Assembly: GCA_017617715.1 (NCBI GenBank)
Contig: JAFZVQ010000041.1
Coordinates: forward strand, 1 to 43,910
DNA from: Bacteroidales bacterium
GTDB taxonomy: Bacteria; Bacteroidota; Bacteroidia; Bacteroidales; UBA932
Direction of reading: 5' to 3'
Length of the DNA: 43,910 bases
The notes beneath the pieces were generated by a model. That model made no database searches. It worked only from the letters and a program-made list of their open reading frames with translations, and was not told the DNA's origin. Shown here piece after piece: positions 29,168 through 37,703 of this stretch (position 1 is its first letter; each line of letters opens with the position of its first letter). The translations under genes and the position numbers were made by a program.

Positions 29168-30964
29168 ATGGGAAAGCTGAAAGTACTCTCCGCCCGGATT
29201 TCCAACATGATCGCCGCCGGGGAAGTGGTCCAGAGGCCCGCTTCCGTGGTCAAGGAGCTGATGGAGAACGCCGTGGACGCCGGTGCGACGCAGGTGGACG
29301 TGGTCATCACCGATGCCGGCCGCACGCTGGTGCAGGTGATCGACAACGGCTCCGGCATGAGCCCGTCCGACGCCGTGCTCTGTTTCGAGCGCCACGCCAC
29401 TTCCAAGATAGCGACCGCCGCCGACCTTGAAAACATCCTCACCTACGGCTTCCGCGGGGAGGCGCTGGCAAGCATTGCCGCCGTCGCCCAGGTGACGCTC
29501 CGCACGCGCCGCGCCGGCGATGACACGGCGACGCAGGTGACCTTAAGCGGCGAGGAGGCGGTCCGCACATCCTCCGTCTCAGCGCCCGTGGGCTCCAATT
29601 TCGCCGTCCGCAACCTGTTCTACAACACCCCCGCGCGCCGCAAGTTCCTGAAGTCGGACAACGTGGAATTCAAGCACATAGTTGAGGAATTCACGCGCAT
29701 CGCCATACCCCGTCCCGAAATAGGATTCACCCTGTCCCACAACGGCAAGGAGGTCTTCGTGCTCCGCAAGGCGCAGTCCCTGAAGTTCCGCATCCAGGAC
29801 GTCATAGGGCGCAACGTGGTCGGCGAGGTGGTGGACGTGGTCGCCGACACCTCCATCGTGAAAATCAGCGGATTCGCAGGGCGTCCCGAAAGCGCGCGCA
29901 AGGCCCTTGGCAACCAGTTCTTCTTCGTGGGCGGGCGCTATTTCCGCAGCCCCTACCTCCACAAGGCGGTCATGAAAGCCTACGAGGAATTCGTCCCGGA
30001 CGGCCTCACCCCGTCGTACTTTATCTTCCTGCAGGTGGATCCCCATTCGGTGGACGTGAATATCCACCCCACCAAGACCGAAATCAAGTTCGAAGACGAC
30101 AACGTCATCTTCCAGGTGCTCTATGCCGCCGTGCGCGAGGCTCTTGGGCGCGGCAGCTTCGGCGCGAGCCTGGATTTCGACTCCGAAGGTGCCGTGGAGT
30201 TCCCCAGCAGGGGCCGCGGTTTCGATGAATTCAAGGGCTCGTCCTTCAGCCCGTCGGTGGAGTTCGACCCGACCTTCGATCCCTTCAAACCGGCCGCCGA
30301 TGAGCCTCCGGTGCAGAGGGACCCCGTGCCTTCCTACGAGCGCGGCGGGCTTTCCGGCCGCAAACCCGACTTCGGCCGGCTCTTCGATTCGGCGCAGGCC
30401 GCCACGGAGCTTATGGTCATCCAGGGCCGCTTCATAGTGAAACGGAGCGAATCGGGGCTGATGATAGTGCACATACGCCGTGCCTGGGAGCGCATCCTCT
30501 ATGAAAGCGCGCTCCGTGCGGTGGCGGAAGGGGAGCACGTCACCCAGACCGCCCTCTTCCCGGTGCAGGTGCGGGTGGGTGTGGAGCAGCGGCTGCTGTT
30601 CGACGAGAACGCCCAATTGCTTTCCAGCCTCGGGTTTGACATCACCCCTATCGGCACGGACACGGTGGCGGTGGAGGGCGTGCCCGAGGGCTACAGCTGT
30701 GAGCCGGGAAAGGTGGAGCAGATGATAGGGGACCTGGTGCTCATCCTGTCCGACTGCGGCACGGGACTTGAAGCGGTGATGCAGCAGAAGACGGCGTCCA
30801 AGTTTGCGATGCTCGGGTCTGTGAACGCCCAGGTGCCGGATTCCCCGCAGGCGGCGCAGCATCTGCTTGACACGCTTTTTGCTTGTGAAAACGCAGAGTT
30901 CACCTCCAACGGCCGCAGGATTGTGTCGGTGCTGGGGGCGGACGAGATTGAAAAGAGATTTTAG
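29168..30964 (+). CDS. mutL: DNA mismatch repair protein MutL, 598 aa
   Basis: The start is MGKLKVLSARISNMIAAGEVV at 29168; nine earlier codons overlap the preceding gene. The GHKL ATPase domain is intact: IAAGEVVQRPASVVKEL, VIDNGSGM, and TYGFRGEALASI. The transducer domain follows (FFVGGRYFRSPYLHKAV, VDVNIHPTKTEIKF). The linker (~340-415) is proline/acidic. In the C-terminal dimerisation domain the endonuclease motif DQHA-x2-E-x4-E is replaced by HIRRAWERILYE (around nt 30466-30501), and the final CPHGRP-like block reads TSNGRR, so the nuclease site looks lost. It should couple MutS mismatch recognition to downstream factors. Confidence 0.96.
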   Translation: MGKLKVLSARISNMIAAGEVVQRPASVVKELMENAVDAGATQVDVVITDAGRTLVQVIDNGSGMSPSDAVLCFERHATSKIATAADLENILTYGFRGEALASIAAVAQVTLRTRRAGDDTATQVTLSGEEAVRTSSVSAPVGSNFAVRNLFYNTPARRKFLKSDNVEFKHIVEEFTRIAIPRPEIGFTLSHNGKEVFVLRKAQSLKFRIQDVIGRNVVGEVVDVVADTSIVKISGFAGRPESARKALGNQFFFVGGRYFRSPYLHKAVMKAYEEFVPDGLTPSYFIFLQVDPHSVDVNIHPTKTEIKFEDDNVIFQVLYAAVREALGRGSFGASLDFDSEGAVEFPSRGRGFDEFKGSSFSPSVEFDPTFDPFKPAADEPPVQRDPVPSYERGGLSGRKPDFGRLFDSAQAATELMVIQGRFIVKRSESGLMIVHIRRAWERILYESALRAVAEGEHVTQTALFPVQVRVGVEQRLLFDENAQLLSSLGFDITPIGTDTVAVEGVPEGYSCEPGKVEQMIGDLVLILSDCGTGLEAVMQQKTASKFAMLGSVNAQVPDSPQAAQHLLDTLFACENAEFTSNGRRIVSVLGADEIEKRF

Positions 30965-30967
30965 AGA

Positions 30968-31663
30968 ATGTCATACTACTATCAGGACAACAGCGGCGGC
31001 TTCCTGTCCCGCATCCCCAAAGTGACCAAGAACCTGATCCTGGTCAACGTGGTGGTGTTCCTGGCCACGATAATCAATGAGAATTTCATGATAGGCACCT
31101 TCGGGCTGTTCTATCCCACGTCTCCGTATTTCCGCTGGTGGCAGGTGGTCACGCACATGTTCATGCACGGCGGCTTCTGGCACATCCTGTTCAATATGTA
31201 CACCCTGTTCATCTTCGGGGTGGTGGTGGAGCGGATCATCGGGAGCAAGAAGTTCCTGCTGTTCTATTTCATCTGCGGACTGGGCGCCGCGGCGCTTCAG
31301 ATGGGCACGCAATACATTGAGATGCAAGCGTTTCTGAATTCCGATTCGAAGCTTGCGCTGGAGTCTGTCATTGCCCTGAAGAGCACGCCCACAGTGGGCG
31401 CTTCGGGCGCGATCTACGGGGTGCTGATCGGTTACGCCATGCTGTTCCCGCAGTCGAAGCTCACGCTTATTTTCCCGCCCGTGACCTTGAGCGCCAAGTG
31501 GATGGTGATCATTTTCGCTGTGATCGAGCTGTTCACCGGGGTGGTCGGGTTTGCCGACGGAGTGGCGCATTTCGCGCACCTCGGCGGCATGCTGATAGGC
31601 TGGATCATGATTAAGGTCTGGAGGAAGAGGGGAGTGCTGTTCGATCAGGATACTTTGATATGA
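30968..31663 (+). CDS. Rhomboid family intramembrane serine protease, 231 aa
   Basis: There are six to seven transmembrane segments. The catalytic dyad is visible: Ser146 in GASGAIYG and His204 in HFAHLGGMLIG. The supporting HGGFWHILFN block (67-76, with the oxyanion His/Asn) and the W-R-type L1 loop (YFRWWQVVTHMFMH) are also present. It cleaves single-pass membrane proteins within the bilayer. The substrate is not deducible. It begins 3 nt after mutL and overlaps the next gene by 4 nt. Confidence 0.95.
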   Translation: MSYYYQDNSGGFLSRIPKVTKNLILVNVVVFLATIINENFMIGTFGLFYPTSPYFRWWQVVTHMFMHGGFWHILFNMYTLFIFGVVVERIIGSKKFLLFYFICGLGAAALQMGTQYIEMQAFLNSDSKLALESVIALKSTPTVGASGAIYGVLIGYAMLFPQSKLTLIFPPVTLSAKWMVIIFAVIELFTGVVGFADGVAHFAHLGGMLIGWIMIKVWRKRGVLFDQDTLI

Positions 31664-32223
31664 AAGAGATAATTGATGAAGCCGTCCGGGTGCTTAAGGC
31701 GGGCGGCGTGATCCTGTATCCCACCGACACTGTGTGGGGGCTGGGATGCGATGCCACCAACGCCGAGGCGGTGGCGAAAGTGTTTGCCGTGAAGCGGCGC
31801 AGCGAGGCGAAGTCGCTTGTGGTGCTGGCGTGCGACCTGGATATGGTGGCGCTGCACATCAGGGAGATTCCCTCGATTGCGATAGATCTGGTGGAGGTGA
31901 ACGACGCTCCGATGACTATCGTGTATCCGGGGGCGCAGGGGCTGGCCGCGAATGTGGTGGCGGAAGACGGGTCCGTGGGGATCAGGATTCCGCATCATGA
32001 GTTCTGCGAGGCGCTGATCCGCCGTTTCCGCCGGCCGATAGTGTCCACGTCCGCAAATGTGTCGGGGGAGCCTTCGCCGGCTTCGTTCAGCGAGATTTCG
32101 CAGGAGATCCGGGATGCGGTGGACTGGTGTGCGCCGCGTAAGTTTGAAGCGGGGGCGACCGGCCGCCCGTCTCAGATCATCAAGCTCGGCCTCCGTGGAG
32201 AGGTGGAGATAATCCGTCCGTAG
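31660..32223 (+). CDS. tsaC: L-threonylcarbamoyladenylate synthase (TsaC/YrdC/Sua5 family), 187 aa
   Basis: It makes threonylcarbamoyl-AMP from threonine, bicarbonate and ATP for the t6A37 modification of ANN-decoding tRNAs. The YrdC fold signature is clear: GGVILYPTDTVWGLGCDATN at the N-terminus, then AVKRRSEAKSLVVL with the KxR substrate-binding residues, and STSANVSGEPSP at ~128-139. The length fits the single-domain TsaC form without the Sua5 C-terminal extension. It overlaps the rhomboid stop by ATGA and precedes the phosphodiesterase by 1 nt. Confidence 0.95.
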   Translation: MKEIIDEAVRVLKAGGVILYPTDTVWGLGCDATNAEAVAKVFAVKRRSEAKSLVVLACDLDMVALHIREIPSIAIDLVEVNDAPMTIVYPGAQGLAANVVAEDGSVGIRIPHHEFCEALIRRFRRPIVSTSANVSGEPSPASFSEISQEIRDAVDWCAPRKFEAGATGRPSQIIKLGLRGEVEIIRP

Positions 32224-32224
32224 A

Positions 32225-32716
32225 ATGTATATCGGTCTTATTTCGGACACCCACGGGGTGTTTGGGGAGCAGTTCAAGGAGTTCTTTGCGCCGGTGGACG
32301 TGATCTGGCATGCGGGGGACTGGGGCGGCGACGTGTCGTTCGCGGAGGAGATTGCGGCGTTTAAGCCTGTGGTGGGAGTCCGGGGCAACTGCGACGGTTC
32401 GGGAATACGGTATATGTATCCTGAAACCCAGTTACTTAAGCTGCAGGGCGTCAAGGTGCTGATGATGCATATCGGCGGCTCGCCTGGGCATTATTACCCG
32501 GTGGCGAAGGCCCTGATCGAGGAGCATAAGCCGGATGTTTTCATATGCGGGCATTCGCATATCCTGAAAGTGATGAGGGATCCGGACTATGGTCTGCTGT
32601 ACATTAATCCGGGCGCTGCAGGGCTGCAGGGATGGCAGCTTGTGCGCACCGCGCTGCGGTTTAAAATCGAGAATGGTGAAGTTAAAGATATGGAAGTCTT
32701 TGAATTACCAAAATAA
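32225..32716 (+). CDS. YfcE/MJ0936-type metallophosphodiesterase, 163 aa
   Basis: A compact calcineurin-like phosphoesterase with the full metal-ligand set: SDTHG (7-11), HAGDWGG, RGNCDGS, MMHIGG and CGHSH, ending in NPGAAGLQ. Members hydrolyse phosphodiester model substrates, and the physiological target is mostly unknown. It is the last gene of the mutL operon. A promoter for the downstream mini-lipoprotein is embedded in its last codons. Confidence 0.92.
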   Translation: MYIGLISDTHGVFGEQFKEFFAPVDVIWHAGDWGGDVSFAEEIAAFKPVVGVRGNCDGSGIRYMYPETQLLKLQGVKVLMMHIGGSPGHYYPVAKALIEEHKPDVFICGHSHILKVMRDPDYGLLYINPGAAGLQGWQLVRTALRFKIENGEVKDMEVFELPK

Positions 32717-32729
32717 AGTGGTACTTTTG
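32699..32729 (+). promoter_or_regulatory. Complete promoter for the Cys-rich mini-lipoprotein
   Basis: TTTG (32699-32702), a 19-nt spacer and TACTTTTG (32722-32729) match both consensus boxes and the spacing. The -33 box lies inside the last codons of the preceding gene. The leader is about 35 nt. Confidence 0.7.
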
Positions 32730-32770
32730 CAGGTTAGTTGAATAGTTTAACGTTTTAAAAATTGAAAATC

Positions 32771-33004
32771 ATGAAGAAGGTTATTATTACCATGGCTATT
32801 GCAGCTCTGTGCTTCAGCTCATGCTGCTGCAACAATCAGAACAAGAAGGCCGAAGGCGAGGCCGAGAAGACCGAGTGCTGCGACAAGTGCAAGGAAGAAG
32901 GCAAAGAGTGCAGTGGTGACTGCAAGGATTGCGCTGAAAAGTGCGAGCAGGCCGCTGAGCAGGCAGCCGAGCAGGTTGTCGAGCAGGTTCAGAACGCTGA
33001 GTAA
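32771..33004 (+). CDS. Cys-rich mini-lipoprotein, possible metal binder, 77 aa
   Basis: The start ATG is at 32771; a TTG three codons earlier is less likely. The short signal MKKVIITMAIAALCFSSC leaves a Cys at position 18, followed by two more. The mature part has seven cysteines in a 25-residue charged segment (CC-x2-C-x5-C-x3-C-x2-C-x3-C, within ECCDKCKEEGKECSG), then an Ala/Glu/Gln heptad helix (EQAAEQAAEQVVEQV). This could bind soft metals or form disulfides, and the helix may oligomerise. No family is named with confidence. It has its own promoter and terminator, so it is monocistronic, and its end overlaps rsmE by 16 nt. Confidence 0.75.
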   Translation: MKKVIITMAIAALCFSSCCCNNQNKKAEGEAEKTECCDKCKEEGKECSGDCKDCAEKCEQAAEQAAEQVVEQVQNAE

Positions 33005-33711
33005 ACCTGAGTCACAGCTACCAGTGCAGCCGTCTCCGTCCGGAGGCGGCTTTTTCCTAATGTGACCGGCACCCACCCCCGGCTCAGCGCCAGCTCCGCC
33101 TCCTGCGGCGAAAAATCCCCCTCCGGTCCGATCAGGATACAGATGCCGGAGCTTTCCGGGGGTGCCCCTGTACCTCCGGAAAGCACTTCTGCAATCGTGT
33201 GCTTGGGGCCGTCGAAGCAGTAGCAGATCATCTTCAGGGCGTCGGAGGGCGCGGAGAGGATGAATTCGCGGACGCTGACGGGGGCGGCGATCAGGGGGAT
33301 GGCGCCCTTGAGAGATTGCTTGGCGGCGGAGCGGACAAGCCGCTCCAACCTTTCGGTTTTCAGGACTTTACGTTCGGAGCGCTCGCCTATCACGGGCGCA
33401 ATCACGTCCACCCCGATCTCAGTAGCCTTCTCCACGAACCACTCGAAACGGTCGATATTCTTCGTCGGGCACACGGCCATCGTGAGATGGTACGGGTGCG
33501 AGCCGAAGCCGGGCTCGCCGGAGACGATACGTGCCGTGGCCCCCTTCGGGTCGGCGTCCTCGAGGACGCAGCGGTACAGCGTGCCGCGCCCGTCGATCAC
33601 GGCGATCTCATCGCCCACCCTGTGCCGCAGCACCCGCACGCAGTGCGTGGATTCCTCCTGGTCGAGCCGCACCAGCCCGCCGTCGGTGTTTTCGCTGAAG
33701 AATAGTTCCAT
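32989..33711 (-). CDS. rsmE: 16S rRNA m3U1498 methyltransferase RsmE, 240 aa
   Basis: This SPOUT-class enzyme methylates N3 of U1498 in 16S rRNA using SAM. The N-terminal PUA-like part (MELFFSEN, HCVRVLRHRVGDEIAVIDGRG) is followed by the SPOUT knot: CPTKNIDRFEWFVEKATEIGVD, SERKVLKTERLERL, AAKQSLKG, and the SAM-binding ILIGPEGDFSPQEAELA and LGKSRLRTETAAL. The start is set at 33711; the frame continues upstream through the divergent intergenic region into antisense sequence of the Big2 gene, which is not real coding. The promoter region is the 34-bp repeat at 33720-33753. The 3' end overlaps the mini-lipoprotein gene. Confidence 0.95.
   Translation of the reverse strand: MELFFSENTDGGLVRLDQEESTHCVRVLRHRVGDEIAVIDGRGTLYRCVLEDADPKGATARIVSGEPGFGSHPYHLTMAVCPTKNIDRFEWFVEKATEIGVDVIAPVIGERSERKVLKTERLERLVRSAAKQSLKGAIPLIAAPVSVREFILSAPSDALKMICYCFDGPKHTIAEVLSGGTGAPPESSGICILIGPEGDFSPQEAELALSRGWVPVTLGKSRLRTETAALVAVTQVYSAF
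33029..33055 (+). terminator. Terminator of the mini-lipoprotein, embedded in rsmE coding sequence
   Basis: GCCGTCTCC (33029-33037) pairs with GGAGGCGGC (33042-33050, one G-U pair) across a 4-nt loop, followed by TTTTT (33051-33055). It lies inside the 3' part of rsmE on the other strand, so these bases serve both functions. Confidence 0.75.
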
Positions 33712-33719
33712 ATCTTCTG

Positions 33720-33753
33720 CAAATATGGCAAAAAAACGGCAAACTGTAGAAAT
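33720..33753 (-). promoter_or_regulatory. 34-bp repeated promoter-like block, copy 1 (rsmE side)
   Basis: Identical over 34 nt to 37704-37737. On the minus strand it contains a TTTG element and ends with ATATTTG, 8 nt before the rsmE ATG. Copy 2 is at the same 8-nt distance from the SusD ATG. On the plus strand it lies 57 nt upstream of the Big2 gene. Confidence 0.6.
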
Positions 33754-33810
33754 ACCAAGTACCGAAAAATATTTATATTTGCGGAGAAGCACTAACAAAC
33801 GTATCCCGTT

Positions 33811-36132
33811 ATGAAACGAATCCTCTTCGCTCTCGCGGCGCTGCTCGCCCTGGCCGCCGGCTGCAAAACAGAAGTTGACCCCACCTCCGTTAGGCTCGAC
33901 CAGCACGAACTCACGATCCACGTGGGAGAGACCATCACGCTGGTGGCCACCATCGCCCCGTCCAACGCCACCAACACGGCAGTGGGCTGGAGCAGCTCCA
34001 AGCCCACCGTGGCCGATGTCGACAAGGACGGCAAGGTGACGGCCTTGAGCGAAGGCATGACGAGCATCACCGTGGCCACCCGCGCCGGCGGCCTCACCGA
34101 CGCCTGCATCGTCACGGTGGCGAGCAAGCCCGTCCCGGTCATCGGCGTCAAGCTGGACAAGATGGAGATAGAGATAACGGAGGGCGACACCTACGGCCTC
34201 ACCGTCACCGTGGAGCCGGCGAACGCTACCAACCAGGCCGTGACCTTTTCCAGCAGCAATTACGAGGTGGCGAGCGTGGACAACCTCGGCTACGTCCACG
34301 CCCACAAGGCCGGCAAGACCACCGTCACCGTGAAGACGGAGGACGGCGGCTTCACTGCAAGTTGCGAGGTGTCGGTCGTCATCAAAACGATCCCCGTCTC
34401 GGGCGTCTGGGTGCAGCCTGACGAGTTGACGCTGGAGAAAGGACAGACCGCCACACTCCAGTGGTACGTCGATCCCGAGACCGCCACCGACCGCTCCGTC
34501 AAGTTCACCAGCAGCGACGCCAAGGTCGCCACCGTTTCCGCCGATGGCGTGGTCACTGCCGTCGATTACGGCACCGCCACAGTCACCATCACAACCAACG
34601 ACGGAGGCTTTACCGACGAGTGCAAGGTAACGGTAGCTGCTGTGGCCGAAAGTGTTTCCGTGAAGCCGGATACGGTAGAATTAGTTGAAGGCCAGACCGT
34701 TCAGCTCAGTGCGAGCGTTTCCCCGAAGGATGCGCTGCAGGATGTCGATTGGGCTTCAGGGGATAACAACATTGCCACGGTCGATGCGGGCGGCCTTGTT
34801 ACCGCGATAGCTCCCGGTACAGCAAAGATTTACGCTCGTTCAAGGGCATATACGGACAAGCAGGGCTACTGTGAAGTGACGGTCACGGCTGAATATTCGC
34901 TCAAAGGCATCAGCCTCACACCCTCCGAACTCGACCTGAAGGTGGGCGAAGCCAGGACTCTTACCGTAATCTATACCCCCGAATACGCTGCCAACAAAAC
35001 CGTCAGCTGGAAATCAAGCAACGGCGATGTGGCTTCAGTCTCTGCCGAAGGCAAGGTGGTGGCGCTCTCTGAAGGCACTGCCACTATTACTGCCACCTCC
35101 GAGGAAGGCGGATTCACCGCAAGCTGCCTGGTAAACGTAAGCAAAACCGAAGGCGCCAAAGTGTACTATACGCTCTGGTCGACCAACACATTGTTCTTGA
35201 ACGGGACCGAAGACCCGATGACAGGATTCTTCGACATTCGGACTGATACATATAAGTTTAGGTACGATTATCTTGAAGGCATGTGTCACGATGATACGGA
35301 TATGTATTCGCTTGAGAATTATTACGAATGGGAAAAAGGCGGTACAGACCATTCTGATCCTTATCTTTGCAAGAATCGCAAGCCTCTCCATAAGGTGATC
35401 AGAAAGAATGAGCGAGACTCGTTTATTTACATGTCTTGCTGTAACGGTACGGCGGCCATTGTCTATAAAAGAAGCGATATCTCCTTCAGTTATTACATCG
35501 TTAAAGTCAATCCGGACGGGACAAACACGACAATGGACATCTCCGGAAACTTCGACAAAACTTTCAACATCCATTGCGCCTCGGCGCCGAATGGAGATGT
35601 GCATGTGGTGGCAAGTGTTACCGATTCATTCGGTGATGGATACCTGGCGCATTTAAAATATGCTTCTGACGGCAGTTGCACTCCGACCATGCTGAAAAAA
35701 GTGTACTGGGTCGGGGAGTTTTGGCCGGTAGTTGACATCTCCGAAGAAGGAGATGTATTCATCCTGTCCAATGACGCGAATTGTGAAGCTATATTATACA
35801 AGAACGGGAAACAGGAATCCGTATTCGAAACGGCGATGGGTGAGGACGGGGTTCATACTCCTCTTGCACTCCGTGCCTCAGGCGGACACGTTTATACAGC
35901 GGTCCAGTATGATAGCGACAGTCATAATTACTACGTTGAGCGGTGTGACGGAAATGTTATCAGGACGCTGGATATAGGCGGCCAAAGCACTCGTCAGATA
36001 AAGAATCCCATTGAAGTGTCTTCTTCCGGCGATTTTTATCTGGTAGCGACTGGTACCATCTACAAGAATGGCAATACCCTGTACACGGTTGCGGATGGTG
36101 ATTCATTTACGGGGTTCTGCGTAGTGGAATAG
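33811..36132 (+). CDS. Lipoprotein with five Big2 Ig-like domains and a propeller-like C-terminus, 773 aa (paralogue)
   Basis: The lipobox is LAAGC (Cys18). Five Big2 domains run from ~24 to 448, each ending in a G-F-T-x-x-C-x-V-x-V or equivalent strand. The fourth is the odd one: it has AKIYARSRAYTDKQGYCEV where the others have a T-DGGF turn, and the paralogue at 14554 has the same substitution in its fourth domain. The C-terminal ~325 residues match the paralogue's propeller-like domain (V-YTLWSTNTLFLNG, YLCKNRKPLHKV, GGHVYTAVQYD, SGDFYLVATGTIYKNG). Its stop is 15 nt from that of the converging SusD gene. It is likely surface exposed. Confidence 0.85.
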   Translation: MKRILFALAALLALAAGCKTEVDPTSVRLDQHELTIHVGETITLVATIAPSNATNTAVGWSSSKPTVADVDKDGKVTALSEGMTSITVATRAGGLTDACIVTVASKPVPVIGVKLDKMEIEITEGDTYGLTVTVEPANATNQAVTFSSSNYEVASVDNLGYVHAHKAGKTTVTVKTEDGGFTASCEVSVVIKTIPVSGVWVQPDELTLEKGQTATLQWYVDPETATDRSVKFTSSDAKVATVSADGVVTAVDYGTATVTITTNDGGFTDECKVTVAAVAESVSVKPDTVELVEGQTVQLSASVSPKDALQDVDWASGDNNIATVDAGGLVTAIAPGTAKIYARSRAYTDKQGYCEVTVTAEYSLKGISLTPSELDLKVGEARTLTVIYTPEYAANKTVSWKSSNGDVASVSAEGKVVALSEGTATITATSEEGGFTASCLVNVSKTEGAKVYYTLWSTNTLFLNGTEDPMTGFFDIRTDTYKFRYDYLEGMCHDDTDMYSLENYYEWEKGGTDHSDPYLCKNRKPLHKVIRKNERDSFIYMSCCNGTAAIVYKRSDISFSYYIVKVNPDGTNTTMDISGNFDKTFNIHCASAPNGDVHVVASVTDSFGDGYLAHLKYASDGSCTPTMLKKVYWVGEFWPVVDISEEGDVFILSNDANCEAILYKNGKQESVFETAMGEDGVHTPLALRASGGHVYTAVQYDSDSHNYYVERCDGNVIRTLDIGGQSTRQIKNPIEVSSSGDFYLVATGTIYKNGNTLYTVADGDSFTGFCVVE

Positions 36133-36147
36133 CCCCAGGCACATCCA

Positions 36148-37695
36148 TTACCTGTATCCGGGGTTCTGTGCAAGTCCAGGGGTGGCGTTCATGGCCGCCT
36201 GCGGAATGGGAAAGAGATTCAAGTATTCGGGGAAGCTCCGGCCTGCATAGGAGCCTCCCTTCCATTGCCACTGGTAATCAGAGCTGCCTCCGTACTTGCC
36301 GAAGCGGATCAGATCCATCCGGCGTCTGCCTTCAAAATAGAATTCACGGGACCACTCGTCGCATATCTCATCAAGCGTATAGATGTCCTTTGTCGCGGCG
36401 TTGGCCCTTTTACGGAGATGGTTTATAGCACTGGCGGCGTCTCCGGTGGCGATTCCGCCGCTCTGGCGGGCCGAAGCCTCGGCGAAAGTCAGATAGGCTT
36501 CCGCCGCGCGCATCAGGAAGAAGTCGGTATCAGGAAACTGAGCGCTGATGGTACTGTTACCTAATGTTGTGTAGTTATTGTACTTGGCGACAGCAAATCC
36601 CGCCTTGAAGTCACCGAGGTCCTCGTTATTGATTCTGCGGCCCCGCGAGTCCATGATTGCGCGGTCATCGCAGGCAGCTTTTGCAAAATCCTTAGGGCCG
36701 GCCTCCGGGACATCATCGGAGGGGAACCACTTGGCAACCAGATCAGAACGCGCCCGGTTCCATCCCCAGGCCTCTGTAGTACCATTGGAATCCACCATGT
36801 CGGCATCGTGGGAAGAGGCGATCAGGAAAAACGTTGCGCCGGCAATGTTGTGACCCATACCTTTCTCCGGGATGGGGAAAATGGCTTCGTATGCGGCGTC
36901 GGTCTCTCCATTGTCGGCCATGAACAGCATCTGGTAGGCACTCCAGGACCCCATCACGGTGGTATTGAGCCTGTAAGGGGAGAACATCACCTGCGCGGCA
37001 TATTGGGCTGCCTTTCCGTATTGTTGCGAACCTGTATACACTTCGGAATTCAGATAAAGGCGCGCAAGGAGAAGCCACGCAGCGGACTTGTCAACACGGC
37101 CGTAATCAGGGTCGGACGAGTTTTTGGCTCGAGCTGGGCTTAAATGAGGCTCTATTTCCAGCAACTCACTCTCAATGAAATAGAACATCTCGGAACGGGA
37201 GTACCGGACAGCATTGTCGAGGGTGTCGCCGGTCAGGAAAGGAACATTCCCCCATCCATCCATCAACAGGTAATAATGCAGGGCACGGAGGAATCGCACT
37301 TCGGCCGTCATCAATTCATCGTAACTCTGATAATCTTGCAAGTATCTGTTACATAATGAAATACCTTCGTAAAGACGGAAAAAGAACGCGCTTAGCAACG
37401 GATGAGATGCATCATAGGCGTTGAAACAGTAATTCACTATACCTTCATCTCCAATTCCACTGACAGCCTCATCCGTAGTCAGTTCGTAGGCATTCCACAT
37501 CTGGCGGATATATCCGGAAGAAGGATTGTTTCGGGTCATGATATCGTCCTCCGTAAAAATGTCATAGCACGCATGAAACAACTCTCCCGGAATCGTGTCC
37601 GTACCCAGATCAGGATGTTTTTCTTCACATGAAGTGAGACCTGCTGCCAGCAGAAAGGCAAGCGTCGTAATGATAGTACCGATAATTCTTTTCAT
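36148..37695 (-). CDS. Orphan SusD/RagB family outer-membrane lipoprotein, 515 aa
   Basis: This is a glycan- or peptide-binding lipoprotein that normally caps a SusC TonB-dependent transporter. The lipobox is GLTSC (Cys23). The RagB/SusD pattern is clear: TPR-like helices with VRFLRALHYYLLMDGWGNVPFL at ~130-153, VDKSAAWLLLARLYLNSEVY, and the C-terminal block FFLMRAAEAYLTFAEA, INHLRKRAN and WSREFYFEGRRRMDLIRFGKY. The length is normal. No susC gene is adjacent on either side, which is unusual. It converges on the Big2 gene (15-nt gap), and its promoter lies in the 34-bp repeat copy 2. Confidence 0.92.
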   Translation of the reverse strand: MKRIIGTIITTLAFLLAAGLTSCEEKHPDLGTDTIPGELFHACYDIFTEDDIMTRNNPSSGYIRQMWNAYELTTDEAVSGIGDEGIVNYCFNAYDASHPLLSAFFFRLYEGISLCNRYLQDYQSYDELMTAEVRFLRALHYYLLMDGWGNVPFLTGDTLDNAVRYSRSEMFYFIESELLEIEPHLSPARAKNSSDPDYGRVDKSAAWLLLARLYLNSEVYTGSQQYGKAAQYAAQVMFSPYRLNTTVMGSWSAYQMLFMADNGETDAAYEAIFPIPEKGMGHNIAGATFFLIASSHDADMVDSNGTTEAWGWNRARSDLVAKWFPSDDVPEAGPKDFAKAACDDRAIMDSRGRRINNEDLGDFKAGFAVAKYNNYTTLGNSTISAQFPDTDFFLMRAAEAYLTFAEASARQSGGIATGDAASAINHLRKRANAATKDIYTLDEICDEWSREFYFEGRRRMDLIRFGKYGGSSDYQWQWKGGSYAGRSFPEYLNLFPIPQAAMNATPGLAQNPGYR

Positions 37696-37703
37696 CTCGA
37701 ATA

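Noticed and set aside
29579-30862. 427-aa minus-strand ORF opposite mutL
   Set aside because: It is antisense to the complete mutL gene, His/Leu/Glu-rich in the manner of shadow frames, and has no recognisable domain.
33712-34305. N-terminal extension of rsmE to give a 438-aa protein
   Set aside because: The extension runs antisense through the start of the Big2 lipoprotein gene and its promoter. The family N-terminus begins at the Met at 33711.
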